This document shows positions 33,001 through 48,450 of a DNA stretch of 64,000 nt, piece by piece. Under the pieces are notes generated by a model. That model saw only the letters and a list, made by a program, of their open reading frames with translations, had not been told where the DNA came from and did not search any database. Position 1 is the stretch's first letter. The number at the start of each line of letters is the position of its first letter. The stretch comes from Symsagittifera roscoffensis. Its lineage: Eukaryota; Xenacoelomorpha; Acoela; Convolutidae. The DNA lies in NCBI RefSeq assembly GCF_963678635.1, contig NC_087065.1, positions 33,171,679 to 33,235,678 on the forward strand, written 5' to 3'. The position numbers and the translations under genes are program-made.

Positions 33001-36000
33001 AAACTATGATACTCTGAAATACTACAAGTTAAATCAAAAAGCTAATCAGTCGGCAAAATAGCATCTAATCCCATTGAAAACCATTCAAGAGATGAAAATT
33101 CATATACTCAAAAATAGTTGATCGAGAGAATCAGTTTGCGATATTTTCAAGACTTTCTAAGAAATCTATTCCAGCTATGAAGTTTTGAAATATTTCAGTT
33201 TCATATCATGGAAAAAAAATGTTTCTGATACTTTTTCAAGTAAATTATTCATCGCAACAGATTTTAAAATCTTTGAAAAAATTGAATGAAACGAATCGGA
33301 TTGCGCTCTCTGTAAGCAAGCTATTTTAGCTAACAATCTTCAAAATAATACAAGCTTTTCCTAAATTGATTAACGTAGCAAAATCTGGAAAACTTTGGTT
33401 GAACTAATTCAAGCTATGTTACTTTGAAATACTTCAAGTTAAATCATAAAGCTAATCAGTGGGCAAAATAGCATCGAATCCCATTGAAGCCATTTAAGGG
33501 ATGAAACTTCATATACTTTATTAAATTTGACCGAGAGACTCAGTTTGCGATAAGTTCAAGGCTTTCTAAGCAATCTAGTCCAGCTATGAAGTTTTAAATT
33601 ATTTTAAAATCATATTATGGAGAAAAATTGTTTCTGATACTTTTTCAAGCAAGCTAGTTTTTGAATGAAGATTCAAAATCTTTTAGATAATAGAATGAAG
33701 CGAACTGGATTGCTCTTTTTTCGGCAAGCTATTCTAGCTAACAATCTTTGAAATACTTAAATTTTTTCCTTGATTGAATCCTTTTGCAAAAACCTTATAA
33801 GCTTCGGTTGAAGCAATTCAAGCTATGATACTTTAAAATACTTCAAGTTATTTTTTAGACCAAAACACTTTGCGATAAGTTCGAGACTTTCTAAGCAAAC
33901 TATTTCAGCTATGAAACTTTGAAATATCTCGAACTCATATCACAGATCAAAACTGTTTCTTTTAGTTTTTTAAGCTAGCTTTTCATTGAAAGAAAATTTG
34001 AAATCGTTTAGATAATTGATTGAACCGAATCGGATTGCGCTTTTATAAGCAAGCCATTCTAGCTAACAACCTTTGAAAAACGTCAAATTTTTCCTAGTTT
34101 GAATCGTTTTTGAAAAATCTGATAAACTTCGGTTGCAGCGATTCAAGCTATGATACTTTGATTTACTTCACTTTAATTCATAGGGCTAATCAGTTTTTGA
34201 TAAATTCGAGACATTCTAAGCAAGCTATTCTAGAAATGAAACTTTGAAGTACTTCTAATTTTTTTTCACAGAGCTAATCATATCAAAAAAATAGCAAAGC
34301 TTTCCCTTGAAGCCGTTTAAGGGATGAAACATTAAAGTTCCAAAATAGTTTGTAGACCAAATCACTTTGAGATAAGTTTGAGACGTTCTAAGCAATCTAT
34401 TCCAGCTATGAAATTTTGAATTATTTCACAACCATATCACAGAGCAAAACTGTTTCTGTTAGTTTTACAAGCTAGATATTCATTCAAAGAAATTTCGAAA
34501 CCTTTTAGATAACTGAAGAAAGCGAATCAGATTGCGTTTTTGTGAGCAAGCTATTCCAACTAACAATCTTTGAAATACTTCAAATTTTTTCCTAGATTGA
34601 ATCGTTTTACAAAAATCTGATAAACTACGGTTGAAGCAATTCCAACTATGATACTTTAAAAGACTTCAAGTTAGTTCATAGAGCTAATCAGTTTGCGATG
34701 AATTCAAGGTTTTCTAGCTACAAAACTTTGAAAAGTATGAAAAGAAATCATGGAGCGAAACTGTTTCTGTCAGTTTTTCAAGCGAGCTATTCGTTTAACG
34801 AAAAACTGAACTAATTTAGATAATTGAGCTTTTCTAATAAGCAATTCTAGCTAGCAATCTTTCAATTAATTCAAGTTTTTCCGGGATTTTTTTATTTTGC
34901 AAAAACCTGAAAAACTTTGGTTAAAGCAACTCAAACTATAATACTTTTAAAAATTTTAAGTTAATTGATAGAGTTAGTCGGATGGAAAAAATAGTTGCTA
35001 ATTCCATTGAAGAAAATTATGGGATGAAACTCCAAATATTTAAAACTATTTGATAGACAGAATCATTTTGCGATGAATTCAAGACTTTCTAAGCAACCTA
35101 TTCCAGCTACAAAACTTTGAAACAATTCAAAATTAAGCCATGGAGCAGAACTGTTTCTAATGTTTTTAAGCAAGTTATTCATTGGAAGAAATATTGAAAT
35201 CTCAAATGAAGCATGACGCAAACCGGATTGCGCTGTTCTAGCTAACAATTTTCGACATACATCAAGCTTTTTCTACTCTGAATAATTTTGGCAGAAATTT
35301 AAAAACTTCGGTTACACCAATTCCTGCACTGATACTTTGAAGTACTTCATTTTAATTCAAAGAGATAATGTGATGGCAAAATGTAACTTTTTTATTGAAG
35401 CCATTTCAGCAAAAAAACTTCAAATAATTCTATTTATAGTTATTTTATAAACCGAATCAGTTTGCGATGAAATTAAGGTTTTCTAAGCAAGCTTTTCTAA
35501 CTCTGAAACTTTGAAAAATTTGAAAAGAAAACAATGGAGCGAAATTGTTCCTGTTAGTTTTTCAAGCAAGCTATTCATTGAATGAAATTTTTTTTAGATA
35601 ATTGCGTTTTTCTAATCAGCTGAACTGGCTAACAACCTTTCAATTACTTTAATTTTTCCTAGATATAACCATTTTGCAAAAACTTGAAAAAATTTCGGTT
35701 GAAACAACTCAAAATATGATACTTTGAAATGCTTTAAGTTAATTGATAGAGCTAATCGGACGGAAAAAATAGTTGATATTTCCTTTTAAAAAAATTATGG
35801 GATGAAACTTCCAAAAAATGAACTATTTGATAGACAGAATCAGTTTGCGATAAATTCACGACTTTCTAAGCAAAAATGTAAACTATTTGATAGAAAGAAT
35901 CAGTTTGCGATAAATTCACGACTTTCTAAGCAAATCATTCCAGCTACGAAATTTTGAAACTTTTCAAAATCGTGCCATGGAGTAAAAATGTTTCTGATTT

Positions 36001-37099
36001 CTTAAGCAAGCTATTCATTGAAGAAAAAAATTAAAATCTCAAAAAAACTGCATGAAGCAAATCGGAATGCGCTTTTCTAGCTAATAATTTTCGACATACA
36101 TCAAGATTTTCCTACTCGTTTTGAAAAATTTTAAAAACTTCGGTTGAAGCAATTCCAGCACTGATACTTTGAAGTACTTCAATTAAATTTATAGAGCTAA
36201 TGGGATGGCAAATTTTTTCCTTGATATAACCATTTTGCAAAAACTTGAAAAACTTCGGTGACTTCGACAAACTATGATACTTTGAAATATTTTAATTTAA
36301 TTGATAGAGTTAGTCGGATGGAAAAAATAGTTGCTATTTCCATTGAAGATAATTGTGGGAAAAAACTTAAAAGTATTTTATAGACAAAATCAGTTTGCGA
36401 TAAAATCAAGACTTTCTAAGCGATCTATTCCAGCTAGGAAGTTTTGAAATTTTTCAAAATCGTACCGTGCATTGAAACTATTTCTGATATTTAAGCAAGC
36501 TATTCTTTCAATCAAAAATTGATATATTTCAAAAACTTGCATAAAGCGAATCGGATTGCGCCTTTCTAAGCAACTTATTCTACCTAACAATATTCGACAT
36601 ACATAGTGTGAATTTTTTTTGCAAAAATCTCAAAAAGTTCGGTTGAAGCAAGTCCAGCTCTGATACTTTGAAATACTTGAAGTTAATTCATTGAGCTAAT
36701 TGGATGGCAAATTGTAACATTTTTTATTGAAGCCATCTCAGCGTTGAAACTCTAAATACTTCAAAGTTTCCACAGACCAAATCAGTTTGCAATAAATTCG
36801 AGACTTTCTAAGCCAGCTATTCCAGCTATGAAAATTTGAAATGTTTCAAAATCTGATCAAGGAGAAAAACACTTTCTGATGTTTTTACAAGCTAGGTATT
36901 CAATAAAAGAAAATGAAATTTTTTCGATAACAGAATGAAGCAAATCGGATTGCGCTTGTTGTAAGCAAGCTACTCTAGCTAACAATCTTTGAAATACTTC
37001 AATTTTTTTTCCTAGATTGAGTTGTTTTGCAAAGTCTGAAAAATTACGGTTAAAGCAATTTAATCTATGATACTTTGAGATACTTCAATTGAAATGCAT

Positions 37100-40000
37100 T
37101 GCGTTTTTTAAGCAAGCTATGCTAGCTAACAATTTGCAAAAAACTGGAAAACTTGGCTGAAGCATTTCTTGCTATGAAAATTTGAAACAGTTCAAGTTGG
37201 TTCATAAAAGTACAGCTAGTCCCGTTGAAACCATTTAATGGATGAAATTTCGTATTTTTAAATAAACTTGATAGAGAGAATCTGTTTGCGATAACTTCAA
37301 AGCTTTCTGAACAAGCAGTTTTTCTAGATTGAAATGTTTTACAAAAATCTGAAGCACTTCGGTTGAAGCAATTCAAGCTATGATACTTTGAAATGCTTCA
37401 AGTTAATTCCTAGACCTAATCAGTTTACAATAAACTCAAAACTTCTTAAGCAAGCTCTTTTTGTATGAAACTTTGAAACATTTCAAAATCATATCATGGA
37501 GCGAAACTGTTTCTGTTATTTTTCCCAGCAAGCTCTTCTTTAATTGAAACTTTAAAAAATTTAAAAAACTGCTTGAAGTGGAGCGCATTGCATTTTTCTA
37601 AGCAAGCTATGCTAGCTAACAATCTTTGAAATGATTCAAGCTTTTCCTTGAGTGATTCAATTTGCAAAAAACCGGAAACTGTGGCTGAAGCGATTCTTGC
37701 TATGAAAATTTGAAACACTTCAAGTTCGAAAAACTAATCGCTTGGGAAAATAGCAGCCGTTGAAGCCATTTAAGGGATGAAATATCATATTTTTAATTAA
37801 ATTTGATAGAGAGAATCTGTTTGCGATAACTTCAAGACTTTCAAAGCAAGCTGTTTTTCTAGATTGAATTCTTTAGAAAAATCTGAAAAACTTCGGTTGA
37901 AGCAATTCAAGCTATTATACTTTCAAAAACATCAATTGAAAGCATAGTGCTGATCAGTTTACGATAAACTCAAAACATTTTAAGCAAGCTGTTTTTGTAT
38001 GAAACTTTGAAACATTTCAAAACCATATCATGGTGCGAAACTGTTTGTGTTCTTTTTCCCAGCAAGCTCTTCTTTAATTGAAATTTTGGAAGTTTCAAAT
38101 AACTGCGTGTATTGAAGTGCATTGCGTTTTTTAAGCAAGCTATGCTAGCTAACAACCTTTGCTGAATCATTTTGCAAAAAACTGGAAAACTTGGCTGAAG
38201 CATTTCTTGCTATGAAAATTTGAAACAGTTCAAGTTGGTTCATAAAAGTACAGCTAGTCCCGTTGAAACCATTTAATGGATGAAATTTCGTATTTTTAAA
38301 TAAACTTGATAGAGAGAATCTGTTTGCGATAACTTCAAAGCTTTCTGAACAAGCTGTTTTTCTAGATTAAATTGTTTTACAAAAATCTGAAAAATTCGGT
38401 TGAAGCAATTTAAGCTATGATACATTGAAATAATTCAAGTTACTTCCTAGACCTAATCAGTTTGCGATCAATTCAAAAAAATCTAAGGCAGTTATTCTGT
38501 AAATGAAACTTTGAAATATTTCAAAATAATATCATGGAGCGAAACTGTTTTTTTTTTCGAGCAAGCATTTCATTGAGTGAAACTTTGACAAATTTCAAAT
38601 GAAAGGATGAATTAAATTGCATCGTCTTTTCTAAGCAAAGCTATGCTAGTTAACAATCTTTGAAAGTATTCAAGTCTTTCCTAGAGTGAACCGTTTACCA
38701 AAACCTGGAAACTTTTGTTGAAGCAATTCATGCCATAAAATTTTGAAACAAATCATGTTAATTCATAAAACTAATCGGTTGGCAAAACAGTATCAAATCC
38801 AGTTGAAGCCATTTAAGGGACGGAACTTCAAATTATAAAATAAATTCGATAGAGAGAATCTGTTTGCGATAACTTCAAGGCTTTCTGAGCAAGCTGTTTT
38901 TCCTAGATTGAATTGTTTTACAAAAATCTGAAAAACTTCGGTCGAAGCAATTCAAACTATGATACTTTGAAATGCTTAAAATTAATTCCTAGACCTAATT
39001 AGTTTGTGATAAACTCAAGACGATCTCTGTAAATGAAACTTTGAAATATTTCAAAATAATATCATGGAGCGAAACCGTTTGTTAATTATTCAAGCAAGCA
39101 GTTCATTGAGCAAAACTTTGAAAATCTTTAAAAAGAATGAATGAATTAAATTGCATCGTTTTTCTATGCAAGCTATGCTAGTTAACAATCTTTAAAAGCA
39201 TTCAAGTCTTTCCTAAAGTGAATCGCTTACCAAAACCCTGGGAGTTTTGGTTGAAGCAATTCATGTTATGAAATTTTGAAATATTTCATGTTAATTCATA
39301 AAAATAATCGGTTGGCAAAAAGCAGCAAATCCAGTTGAAGCCATTTAAGGGATGGAACCTCATGTTTTCAAATGAATTTGATAGAGAAAATCTTTTTGCG
39401 ATAACTTCAAGACTTTCTGAGCAAGCTGTTTTTACTAGGTTGCATTTTTTAGAAAAATCTGAAAAATTTCGGTTGAATCAATTCAAGCTATGATACATTC
39501 AAAACCTTCAATTGAAATCATAGTGCTGATCAGTTTACAATAAACTCAAAACTTCTTAAGCAAGCTCTTTTTGTATGAAACTTTGAAACATTTCAAAATC
39601 ATATCATGGAGCAAAACTGTTTGTGTTATTTTTCCCAGCAAGCTCATCTTTAATTGAAACTTTGGAAATTTTAAATAACTGTGTGTATTGAAGTGCATTG
39701 CGTTTTTTAAGCAAGCTATGCTTAGCTAACAATTTCTGCTGAATCATTTTGCAAAAAAACTGGAAAACTTGGCTGAAGCATTTCTTGCTATGAAAATTTG
39801 AAACAGTTCAAGTTGGTTCATAAAAGTACATCTAGTCCCGTTGAAACCATTTAATGGATGAAATTTCGTATTTTTAAATAAATTTGATAGAGAGAATGTG
39901 TTTGCGATAAGTTCAAGGCTTTCTGAGCAAGCTGTTTTTCCTAGATTGAAATGTTTTACAAAAATCTGAAACACTTCGGTTGAAGCAATTCAAGCTATGA

Positions 40001-43000
40001 TACTTTGAAATACTTCAAAATAATTCCTGGACCTAATCAGTTTGCAATAAATTCAAGACCATCTAAGCGAGTTATTCTGTATATGAAACTTTGAAATATT
40101 TCAAAATAATATCATGGAGCGAAACTGTTTTTTTTTTCAAACAAGCAATTCATTGAGTGAAACTTTGATAAATTTTAAATGAATGCATGAACCAAATTGC
40201 ATAGTCTTTTCTAAGCAAGCTAGGCTAGTTAACAATCTTTGAAAGTATTCAAGTCTTTCCTAGAGGGAATCCTTTACCAAAAACATGGAAATTTTGGTTG
40301 AAGCAATTCATGCTATGAAATTTCGAAATAATTCAAGTTAATTCATAAAACTTATCGGTTGGCAAAACAGCAGCAAATCCAGTTGAAGCCCTTTAAGGGA
40401 TGAAACTTCATAACTTAAAACAAATTTGATAGAGAGAATCTGTTTGCGATAACTTCAGGACTTTCTGAGCAAGCTGTTTTTCCTAGGTTGAATTGTTTTA
40501 CAAAAATCTGAAAAATTTCGGTCGAAGCAATTCAAACTATGATACTTTGAAATGCTTCAAGTAAATTCCTAGACCTAATCAGTTTGTGATAAATTCAAGA
40601 CGATCTAAGCCAGCTATTCTGTAAATGAAACTTTGAAGTATTTCAAATTAATATCATGGAGCGAAACTGTTTTTTTTTCAAGCAAGCAATTCATTGAGTG
40701 AAATTTTGAGAAGTTTCAAATGAAAAGATGAATTAAATTGCATCGTCTTTTCTAAGCAAACTTTGCTAGTTAACAAGCTTTGAAAGTATTCAAGTCTTTC
40801 CTAGAGTGAAACGTTTACCAAGACCTGGAAACTTTTGTTGAAGCAATTCATGCTATGAAATTTTGAAATATTTCATGCTAATTCATAAAACTAATCGGTT
40901 GGCAAAAAGCAGCAAATCCAGTTGAAGCCATTTAAGGGATGTAACCTCATGTTTTTTAACTAAAGTTGATAGAGAGAACCTTTTTGCGATAATTTCAAGA
41001 CTTTCTGAGCAAGCTGTTTTTCTTAGATCGAATTCTTTTTAGAAAAATCTGAAAACTTCGGTTGAATTATTTCAAGCTATGATACTTTGAAATACCTCAA
41101 GTTAAATCATAGTGCTTAACAGCTTGCAGTTTGCGATAAACTCAAGCCTTTCTAAGAAAGCTGTTTTAGTATGAAACTTTGAAATATTTCAAATTAATAT
41201 CATGGAGCGAAACTGTTTTTTTTTCAAACAAGCAATTCATTGAGTGAAACTTTGAGAAATTTTAAATGAATGCATGAACCAAATTGCATAGTCTTTTCTA
41301 AGCAAGCTAGGCTAGTTAACAATCTTTGAAAGTATTCAAGTTTTTCCTAGAGGGAATCCTTTACCAAAAACATGGAAATTTTGGTTGAAGCAATTCATGC
41401 TATGAAATTTCGAAATAATTCAAGTTAATTCATAAAACTTATCGGTTGGCAAAAACAGCAGCAAATCCAGTTGAAGCCCTTTATGGGATGAAACTTCATA
41501 TCTTAAAACACATTTGATAGAGAGAATCTGTTTGCGATAACTTCAGGACTTTCTGAGCAAGCTGTTTTTCCTAGATTGAATTGTTTTACAAAAATCTGAA
41601 AAATTTCGGTCGAAGCAATTCAAACTATGATACTTTGAAATGCTTCAAGTAAATTCCTAGACCTAATCAGTTTGTGATAAATTCAAGACGATCTAAGCCA
41701 GCTATTCTGTAAATGAAACTTTGCAATAATTCAAAATAATATCATGGAGCGAAACTGTTTGTTAATTTTTCAAGCAAGCAGTTCATTGAGCGAAACTTTG
41801 AAAAATTTTAAATGAAAGCATGAATTAAATTGCAAAGTCTTTTCTAAGTAAGCTATGCTTGTTAACAATCTTTGAAAGTATTCAAGTCTTTCCTAGAGTG
41901 AATCGTTTACCAAAAACATGGAAATTTCGGTTGAAGCAATTCATGCTATGAAATTTTGAAATACTTCAAGTAAGTTCATAAAACTGATCGCTTCTGAAAA
42001 TAGCAGTTGGTCCCGTTGAAGCCATTTAGGGGAAAAATTTTCATATTTTTAAATAAATTCGATAGAGAGAATCTGTTTGCGATGACTCCAAGGCTTTCTG
42101 AGCAAGCTGTTTTTCCTAGATTGAAATGTTTTACAAAAATCTGAAGCACTTCGGTTGAAGCAATTCAAGCTATGATACTTTGAAATGCTTCAAGTTAATT
42201 CCTAGACCTAATCAGTTTGCGATAAAATCAAGACCATCTAAGCCAGTTATTCTGTATATGAAACTTTGAAATTTTTCAAAATAATATCATGGAGCGAAAC
42301 TGTTTGTTAATTATTCAAGCAAGCAGTTCATTGAGCGAAACTTTGAAAATTTTAAATGAATGCATGAATTAAATTGCATCGTTTTTTCTAAGCAAGCTAT
42401 GCTAGTTAACAATCTTTAAAAGTATTCAAGTCTTTCCTAGAGTGAATCGCTTACCAAAACCCTGGGAGTTTTGGTTGAAGCAATTCATGTTATGAAATTT
42501 TGAAATATTTCATGTTAATTCATAAAACTAATCGGTTGGCAAAAAGCAGCAAATCCAGTTGAAGCCATTTAAGGGATGTAACCTCATGTTTTTAAAATAA
42601 AGTTGATAGAGAGAACCTTTTTGCGATAACTTCAAGACTTTCTGAGCAAGCTGTTTTTCTTAGATCGAATTCTTTTTAGAAAAATCTGAAAACTTCGGTT
42701 GAATTATTTCAAGCTATGATACTTTGAAATACCTCAAGTTAAATCATAGTGCTTAACAGCTTGCAGTTTGCGATAAACTCAAGCCTTTCTAAGAAAGCTG
42801 TTTTAGTATGAAACTTTGAAATATTTCAAATTAATATCATGGAGCGAAACTGTTTTTTTTTCAAGCAAGCAATTCATTGAGTGAAATTTTGAGAAATTTC
42901 AAATGAAAGGATGAATTAAATTGCATTGTCTTTTCTAAGCAAACTATGCTAGTTAACAATCTTTGAAAGTATTCAAGTCTTTCCTAGAGTGAAACGTTTA

Positions 43001-46000
43001 CCAAGACCTGGAAACTTTTGTTGAAGCAATTCATGCTATGAAATTTTGAAATATTTCATGCTAATTCATAAAACTAATCGGTTAGCAAAAAGCAGCAAAT
43101 CCAGTTGAAGCCATTTAAGGGATGGAACCTCATGTTTTCAAATGAATTTGATAGAGATAATCTTTTTGCGATAACTTCAAGACTTTCTGAGCAAGCTGTT
43201 TTTACTAGATTGCATTTTTTTTAGAAAAATCTGAAAAATTTCGGTTGAATCAATTCAAGCTATGATACATTCAAAACCTTCAATTGAAATCATAGTGCTG
43301 ATCAGTTTACGATAAACTCAAAACCTCTTAAGCAAGCTCTTTTTGTATGAAACTTTGAAACATTTCAAAATCATATCATGGAGCAAAACTGTTTATGTTA
43401 TTTTTCCCAGCAAGCTCATCTTTAATTGAAACTTTGGAAATTTTAAATAACTGTGTGTATTGAAGTGCACTGCGTTTTTAAAGCAAGCTATGCTAGCTAA
43501 CAATCTCTGCTGAATCATTTTGCAAAAAAACTGGAAAACTTGGCTGAAGCATTTCTTGCTATGAAAATTTGAAACAGTTCAAGTTGGTTCATAAAAGTAC
43601 ATCTAGTCCCGTTGAAACCATTTAATGGATGAAATTTCGTATTTTTAAATAAATTTGATAGAGAGAATGTGTTTGCGATAAGTTCAAGGCTTTCTGAGCA
43701 AGCTGTTTTTCCTAGATTGAAATGTTTTACAAAAATCTGAAACACTTCGGTTGAAGCAATTCAAGCTATGATACTTTGAAATACTTCAAAATAATTCCTG
43801 GACCTAATCAGTTTGCAATAAATTCAAGACCATCTAAACCAGTTATTCTGTATATGAAACTTTGAAATATTTCAAAATAATATCATGGAGCGAAACTGTT
43901 TTTTTTTTTCAAACAAGCAATTCATTGAGTGAAACTTTGAGAAATTTTAAATGAATGCATGAACCAAAATGCATAGTCTTTTCTAAGCAAGCTAGAATAG
44001 TTAACAATCTTTGAAAGTATTCAAGTCTTTCCTAGAGGGAATCCTTTACCAAAAACATGGAAATTTTGGTTGAAGCAATTCATGCTATGAAATTTCGAAA
44101 TAATTCAAGTTAATTCATAAAACTTATCGGTTGGAAAAACAATATCAAATCCAGTTGAAGCCATTTAAGTGACGGAACTTCACATTTTAAAATCAATTTC
44201 ATAGAGAGAATCTGTTTGCGATAACTTCAAGTCTTTCTGAGCAAGCTGTTTTTCCTAGATTGAATTATTTTACTAAAATCTGAAAAACTTCGGTCGAAGC
44301 AATTCAAACATCGATACTTTGAAATGCTTCAAGTTAATTCCTAGACCTAATCAGTTTGTGATAAACTCAAGACGATCTAAGCTAGTTATTCTGTATATGA
44401 AACTTTGAAATATTTCAAAATAATATCATGGAGCGAAACTGTTTGTTAATTATTCAAGCAAGCAGTTCATTGAGCGAAACTTTGAAAAATTTTAAATGAA
44501 TGCATGAATTAAATTGCATCGTTTTTTCTAAGCAAGATATGCTAGTTAACAGTCTTTAAAAGCAATCAGGTCTTTCCTAGAGTGAATCGCTTACCAAAAC
44601 CCTGGGAATTTTGGTTGAAGCAATTCATGCTATGAAATTTTGAAATATTTCATGTTAATTCATAAAACTAATCGGTTGGCAAAAAGCAGCAAATCCAGTT
44701 GAAGCCATTTAAGGGATGGAACCTCATGTTTTAAAATAAATTTGATAGAGAGAATCTTTTTGCGATAACTTCAAGACTTTCTGAGCAAGCTGTTTTTCCT
44801 AGATTGCATTCTTTTAGAAAAATCTGAAAAACTTCGGTTGAAGCAATTCAAGCTATGACACATTCAAAAACATCTAATGAAATCATAGTGCTGATCAGCT
44901 CACAATAAACTCAAAATTTTTTAAGCAAGCTCTTTTTGTATGAAATTTTTGAAACATTTCAAAATCATTTCATGGAGCGAAACTGTTTGTGTTATTTTTC
45001 CCAGCAAGCTCTTCTTTAATTGAAACTTTAAAAAATTTAAAAAACTGCTTGAAGTGGAGCGCATTGCGTTTTTCTAAGCAAGCTATGCTAGCTAACAATC
45101 TTGGAAATGATTCAAGCTTTTCCTTGACTGATTCAATTTGCAAAAAACCGGAAACTTTGGCTGAAGCGATTCTTGCTATGAAAATTTGAAACACTTCAAG
45201 TTCGAAAAACTAATCGCTTGGGAAAATAGCAGCCGTTGAAGCCATTTAAGGGATGAAATATCATATTTTTAATTAAATTTGATAGAGAGAATCTGTTTGC
45301 GATAACTTCAAGACTTTCAAAGCAAGCTGTTTTTCTAGATTGAATTGTTTTACAAAAATCTGAAAAATTCGGTTGAAACAATTCAAGCTATGATACTTTG
45401 AAATACTTCAAGTTAATTCCTAGACCTAATCAGTTTGCGATAATTTCAAGATCGTCTAAGCCAGTTCGTATGTACATGAAACTTTGAAATGTTTTATTAT
45501 GGAGCGAAACTGTTTGTTATTTTTTCAAGCAAGCAATTCATTGAGTGAAACTTTGAAAAATTTTAAATGAACGCATGAATTAAATTGCATCGTCTGTTCT
45601 AAGCAAGCTATGCTAGTTATCAATCTTTGAAAGTATTCAAGTCTTTCCTAGAGTGAACCATTTACAAAAACCTGGAAACTTTTGTTGAAGCAATTCATGC
45701 TATGAAATTTCGAAATATTCAAGTTAATTCATAAAACTAATCGGTTGGCAAACAAAACAGCAGCAAATCCAGTTGAAGCCATTTAAGGGACGGAACTTCA
45801 TATCTTAAAATAAAATTGATAGAGAGAATCTGCTTGCGATAACTTCAAGACTTTCTGAGCAAGCTGTTTTTCCTAGATTTAATTGTTTTACAAAATCTGA
45901 AAAACTTCGGTCGAAGCAATTCAAACTATGATACTTTGAAATGCTTCAAGTTAATTCCTAGACCTTATCAGTTTGTGATAAATTCAAGGCGATCTAAGCC

Positions 46001-47370
46001 AGTTATTCTGTAAATGAAACTTTGAAATATTTCAAAATATTATCATGGAGCGAAATTGTTTGTTAATTTTTCAAGCAAGCAGTTCATTGAGCGAAACCTT
46101 GAAAAATTTTTAATGAATGCATGAATTAAATTGCATCGTTTTTTCTAAGCAAGCTATGCTAGTTAACAGTCTTTAAAAGCAATCAGGTCTTTCCTAGAGT
46201 GAATCGCTTACCAAAACCTGGAAACTTTTGATAAGCAATTCATGCTATGAAATTTTGAAATAATTCAAGTTAATTCATAAAAATAATCGGTTGGCAAAAC
46301 AGCAGCAAATCCAGTTGAAGCCATTTAAGGGACGGAACATCATATTTTAAAATAAATTTGATAGAGAAAATCTGTTTGCGATAACTTCAAGACTTTCTGA
46401 GCAAGCTGTTTTTCCTAGATTGAATTGTTTTACAAAAATCTGAAAAACTTCGATTGAAGCAATTAAAGCTATGATACTTTCAAAACCTTCAATTGAAATC
46501 ATAGTGCTAATCAATTTGCGATAAACTCAAGCCTTTCTTAGCAAGCTGTTTTATTATGAAACTTTGAAACATTTCAAAATCATATCTTGGTGCGAAACTG
46601 TTTGTTATTTTTCCCAGCAAGCTCTTCTTTAATTGAAATTTTATAAACTTTAAATAACTGCTTGAAGTAAAGCGCATTGCGTTTTTCTAAGCAAGTATTG
46701 CTAGCCAACAATATTTGAAATGTTTTAACCTTTTCCTTGACTGAATCATTTTGCAAAAAACTGGAAATTTTGGCTGAACCATTTCTTGCTATCAAAATTT
46801 GAAACAATTCAGTTTTGTTCATAAAATAATCGCTTGGGAAAATAGCAGCTAGTCCCTTTGAAGCCATTTAAGGGATGAAATTCTATATTTTCAATTAAAT
46901 TTGATAGCGAGAATCTGTTTGCGATAATTTCAAGACTTTCTGTGCAAGCTGTTTTTCTTGATTGAATTGTTTTACAAAAATCTGGGAAACTTCGGTTGAA
47001 GCAATTCGAGCTATGATACTTTGAAAAACTTCAAGTTAGTTCATAGACTTAATCAGTTTTCGATAAATTCAAGACCATCTAAGCCAGTTATTGTGTATAT
47101 ATAACTTTGAAAGATTTCAAAACGATATCACGGAGCAAAACTGTTGGTTAATTTTTCAAGCAAGCAATTCATTGAGAGAAGCTTTGATAAATTTTTATTG
47201 AATGCATGAATTGAATCGCATCGCTTTTTTCTAAGCAAGCTATGCTAGTTAACAATCTTTGAAAGTATTCAAGTCTTTCCTAGAGTGATTCGTTTACCAA
47301 AAACCTAGAAATTTTGGTTGAAGCAATTCATGTTATGAAATTTTGAAGTACTTCAACCTAATTCATAAAA
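37100..47370 (+). repeat. Homogenised satellite domain: ~540-bp heptamers in a 3,771-bp higher-order repeat
   Basis: Each repeat has seven modules. Landmark spacing of the CAATTCAAGCTATGATAC module between 39.9 and 47.0 kb is 500-555 bp, mostly about 540. A 76-codon minus-strand frame at 39744-39974 is identical at 43515-43745, 3,771 bp later, which equals seven ~539-bp repeats. Shorter direct repeats (about 1,087 and about 1,637 bp) also occur between 40.1 and 42.7 kb, as expected for repeated unequal exchange. Confidence 0.85.
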
Positions 47371-48450
47371 CTAATTGGTTGGCGAAACAGCAGCAAATTC
47401 AGTTGAAGCTATTTAAGGGATGAAACTTCATTATTCAATTATATTTGATAGAGAGAATCTTTTTGCGATAAATTTAAGACTTTCTAAGTGAGCTATTCCA
47501 GGTTGCAAACTCATGGTGCATAACTGGTTCTGATATTTTATCAAGTAAACTATTCCTTGAATGAGCCTTTAAAATATTTGAAAACATTTCATGAAGCGAA
47601 TCGGAGTGCGCTTTTATAAGCTATCATAGCTAACAATCTTTGAAAAGCTTCAAATTATTCCTAGACTGAGTCATTTTGCAAGAACCTGGAAAGTCTTTGG
47701 TTGAAGGGACTCGATCTATGATACTTTGAAATTAATTCACAGAGCTAATCATATATAAAAAATAGTAACTGTTTCCATTAAAGCCGTTTAAGGGATGAAA
47801 TTTTAAATATTTTAAGTTATTTAACAGAATAAATCAATTTGAGATAAGTCCGAGACTTTCTAATAAGCTACTCCGGCTCTGAAATTTTAAAACGATTCCA
47901 AATCAAGTTTTAAATGTTTCTGCTAGTTTTAAAATATAGCTATTCATTGATAGAAAATTGAAAAAATTATTAAAAAAAAAATTGAACGAAACGAATCGGG
48001 TTGCGCTTTTCTCAACAAGCTATTCTCTGGCTAACAATCTTTTACATACTTCAAAAAAAACTTTGGATTGAATAGTTTAGCAAAATTATGAAAAATTCCT
48101 TTTGAAGCAATTTCAGCTATGATACTTTGAAATAATTCAAGTTAATTCATAGAGCTATTCAGTTTGCGATAATTTCGAGGCTTTCCAAGCAAGCCATTCT
48201 AGCTATGAAACTTCGAACTTTTTTCAAATCATATATTGGAGCAACATTGTTTCTGTTAGTTTTCAGGAAAGCTGTTTATTAAATGAAAAATTGGAACCTT
48301 TTAAATAATTGCATAAAGCGACCAGGAGTGCTCTTTTCCAGGCAAGTTATGCTTGCTAACAATCTTTGAAAGACTTCAAGTTTTTCCTAGACTGAATCAT
48401 TTCGGAAAAAAAGTGAAAAATTTCGGTTGAAACTATTCAAGCTATGATAC
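47371..48450 (+). repeat. 1,080-bp satellite block (copy 2 of 28981-30060)
   Basis: It is nearly identical to 28981-30060. Here the left flank reads ACTTCAACCTAATTCATAAAA, continuous with the ~540-bp repeats of the domain to its left, while the right side passes into diverged edge satellite. This makes 47 kb the more natural source locus. Confidence 0.9.

Noticed and set aside
30000-47000. Recurring peptides such as LLASIACLEKRN in minus-strand frames, resembling a repeat protein
   Set aside because: The periodicity is that of the DNA module, and frames break at every few modules through length variation, so no selection for coding is apparent.
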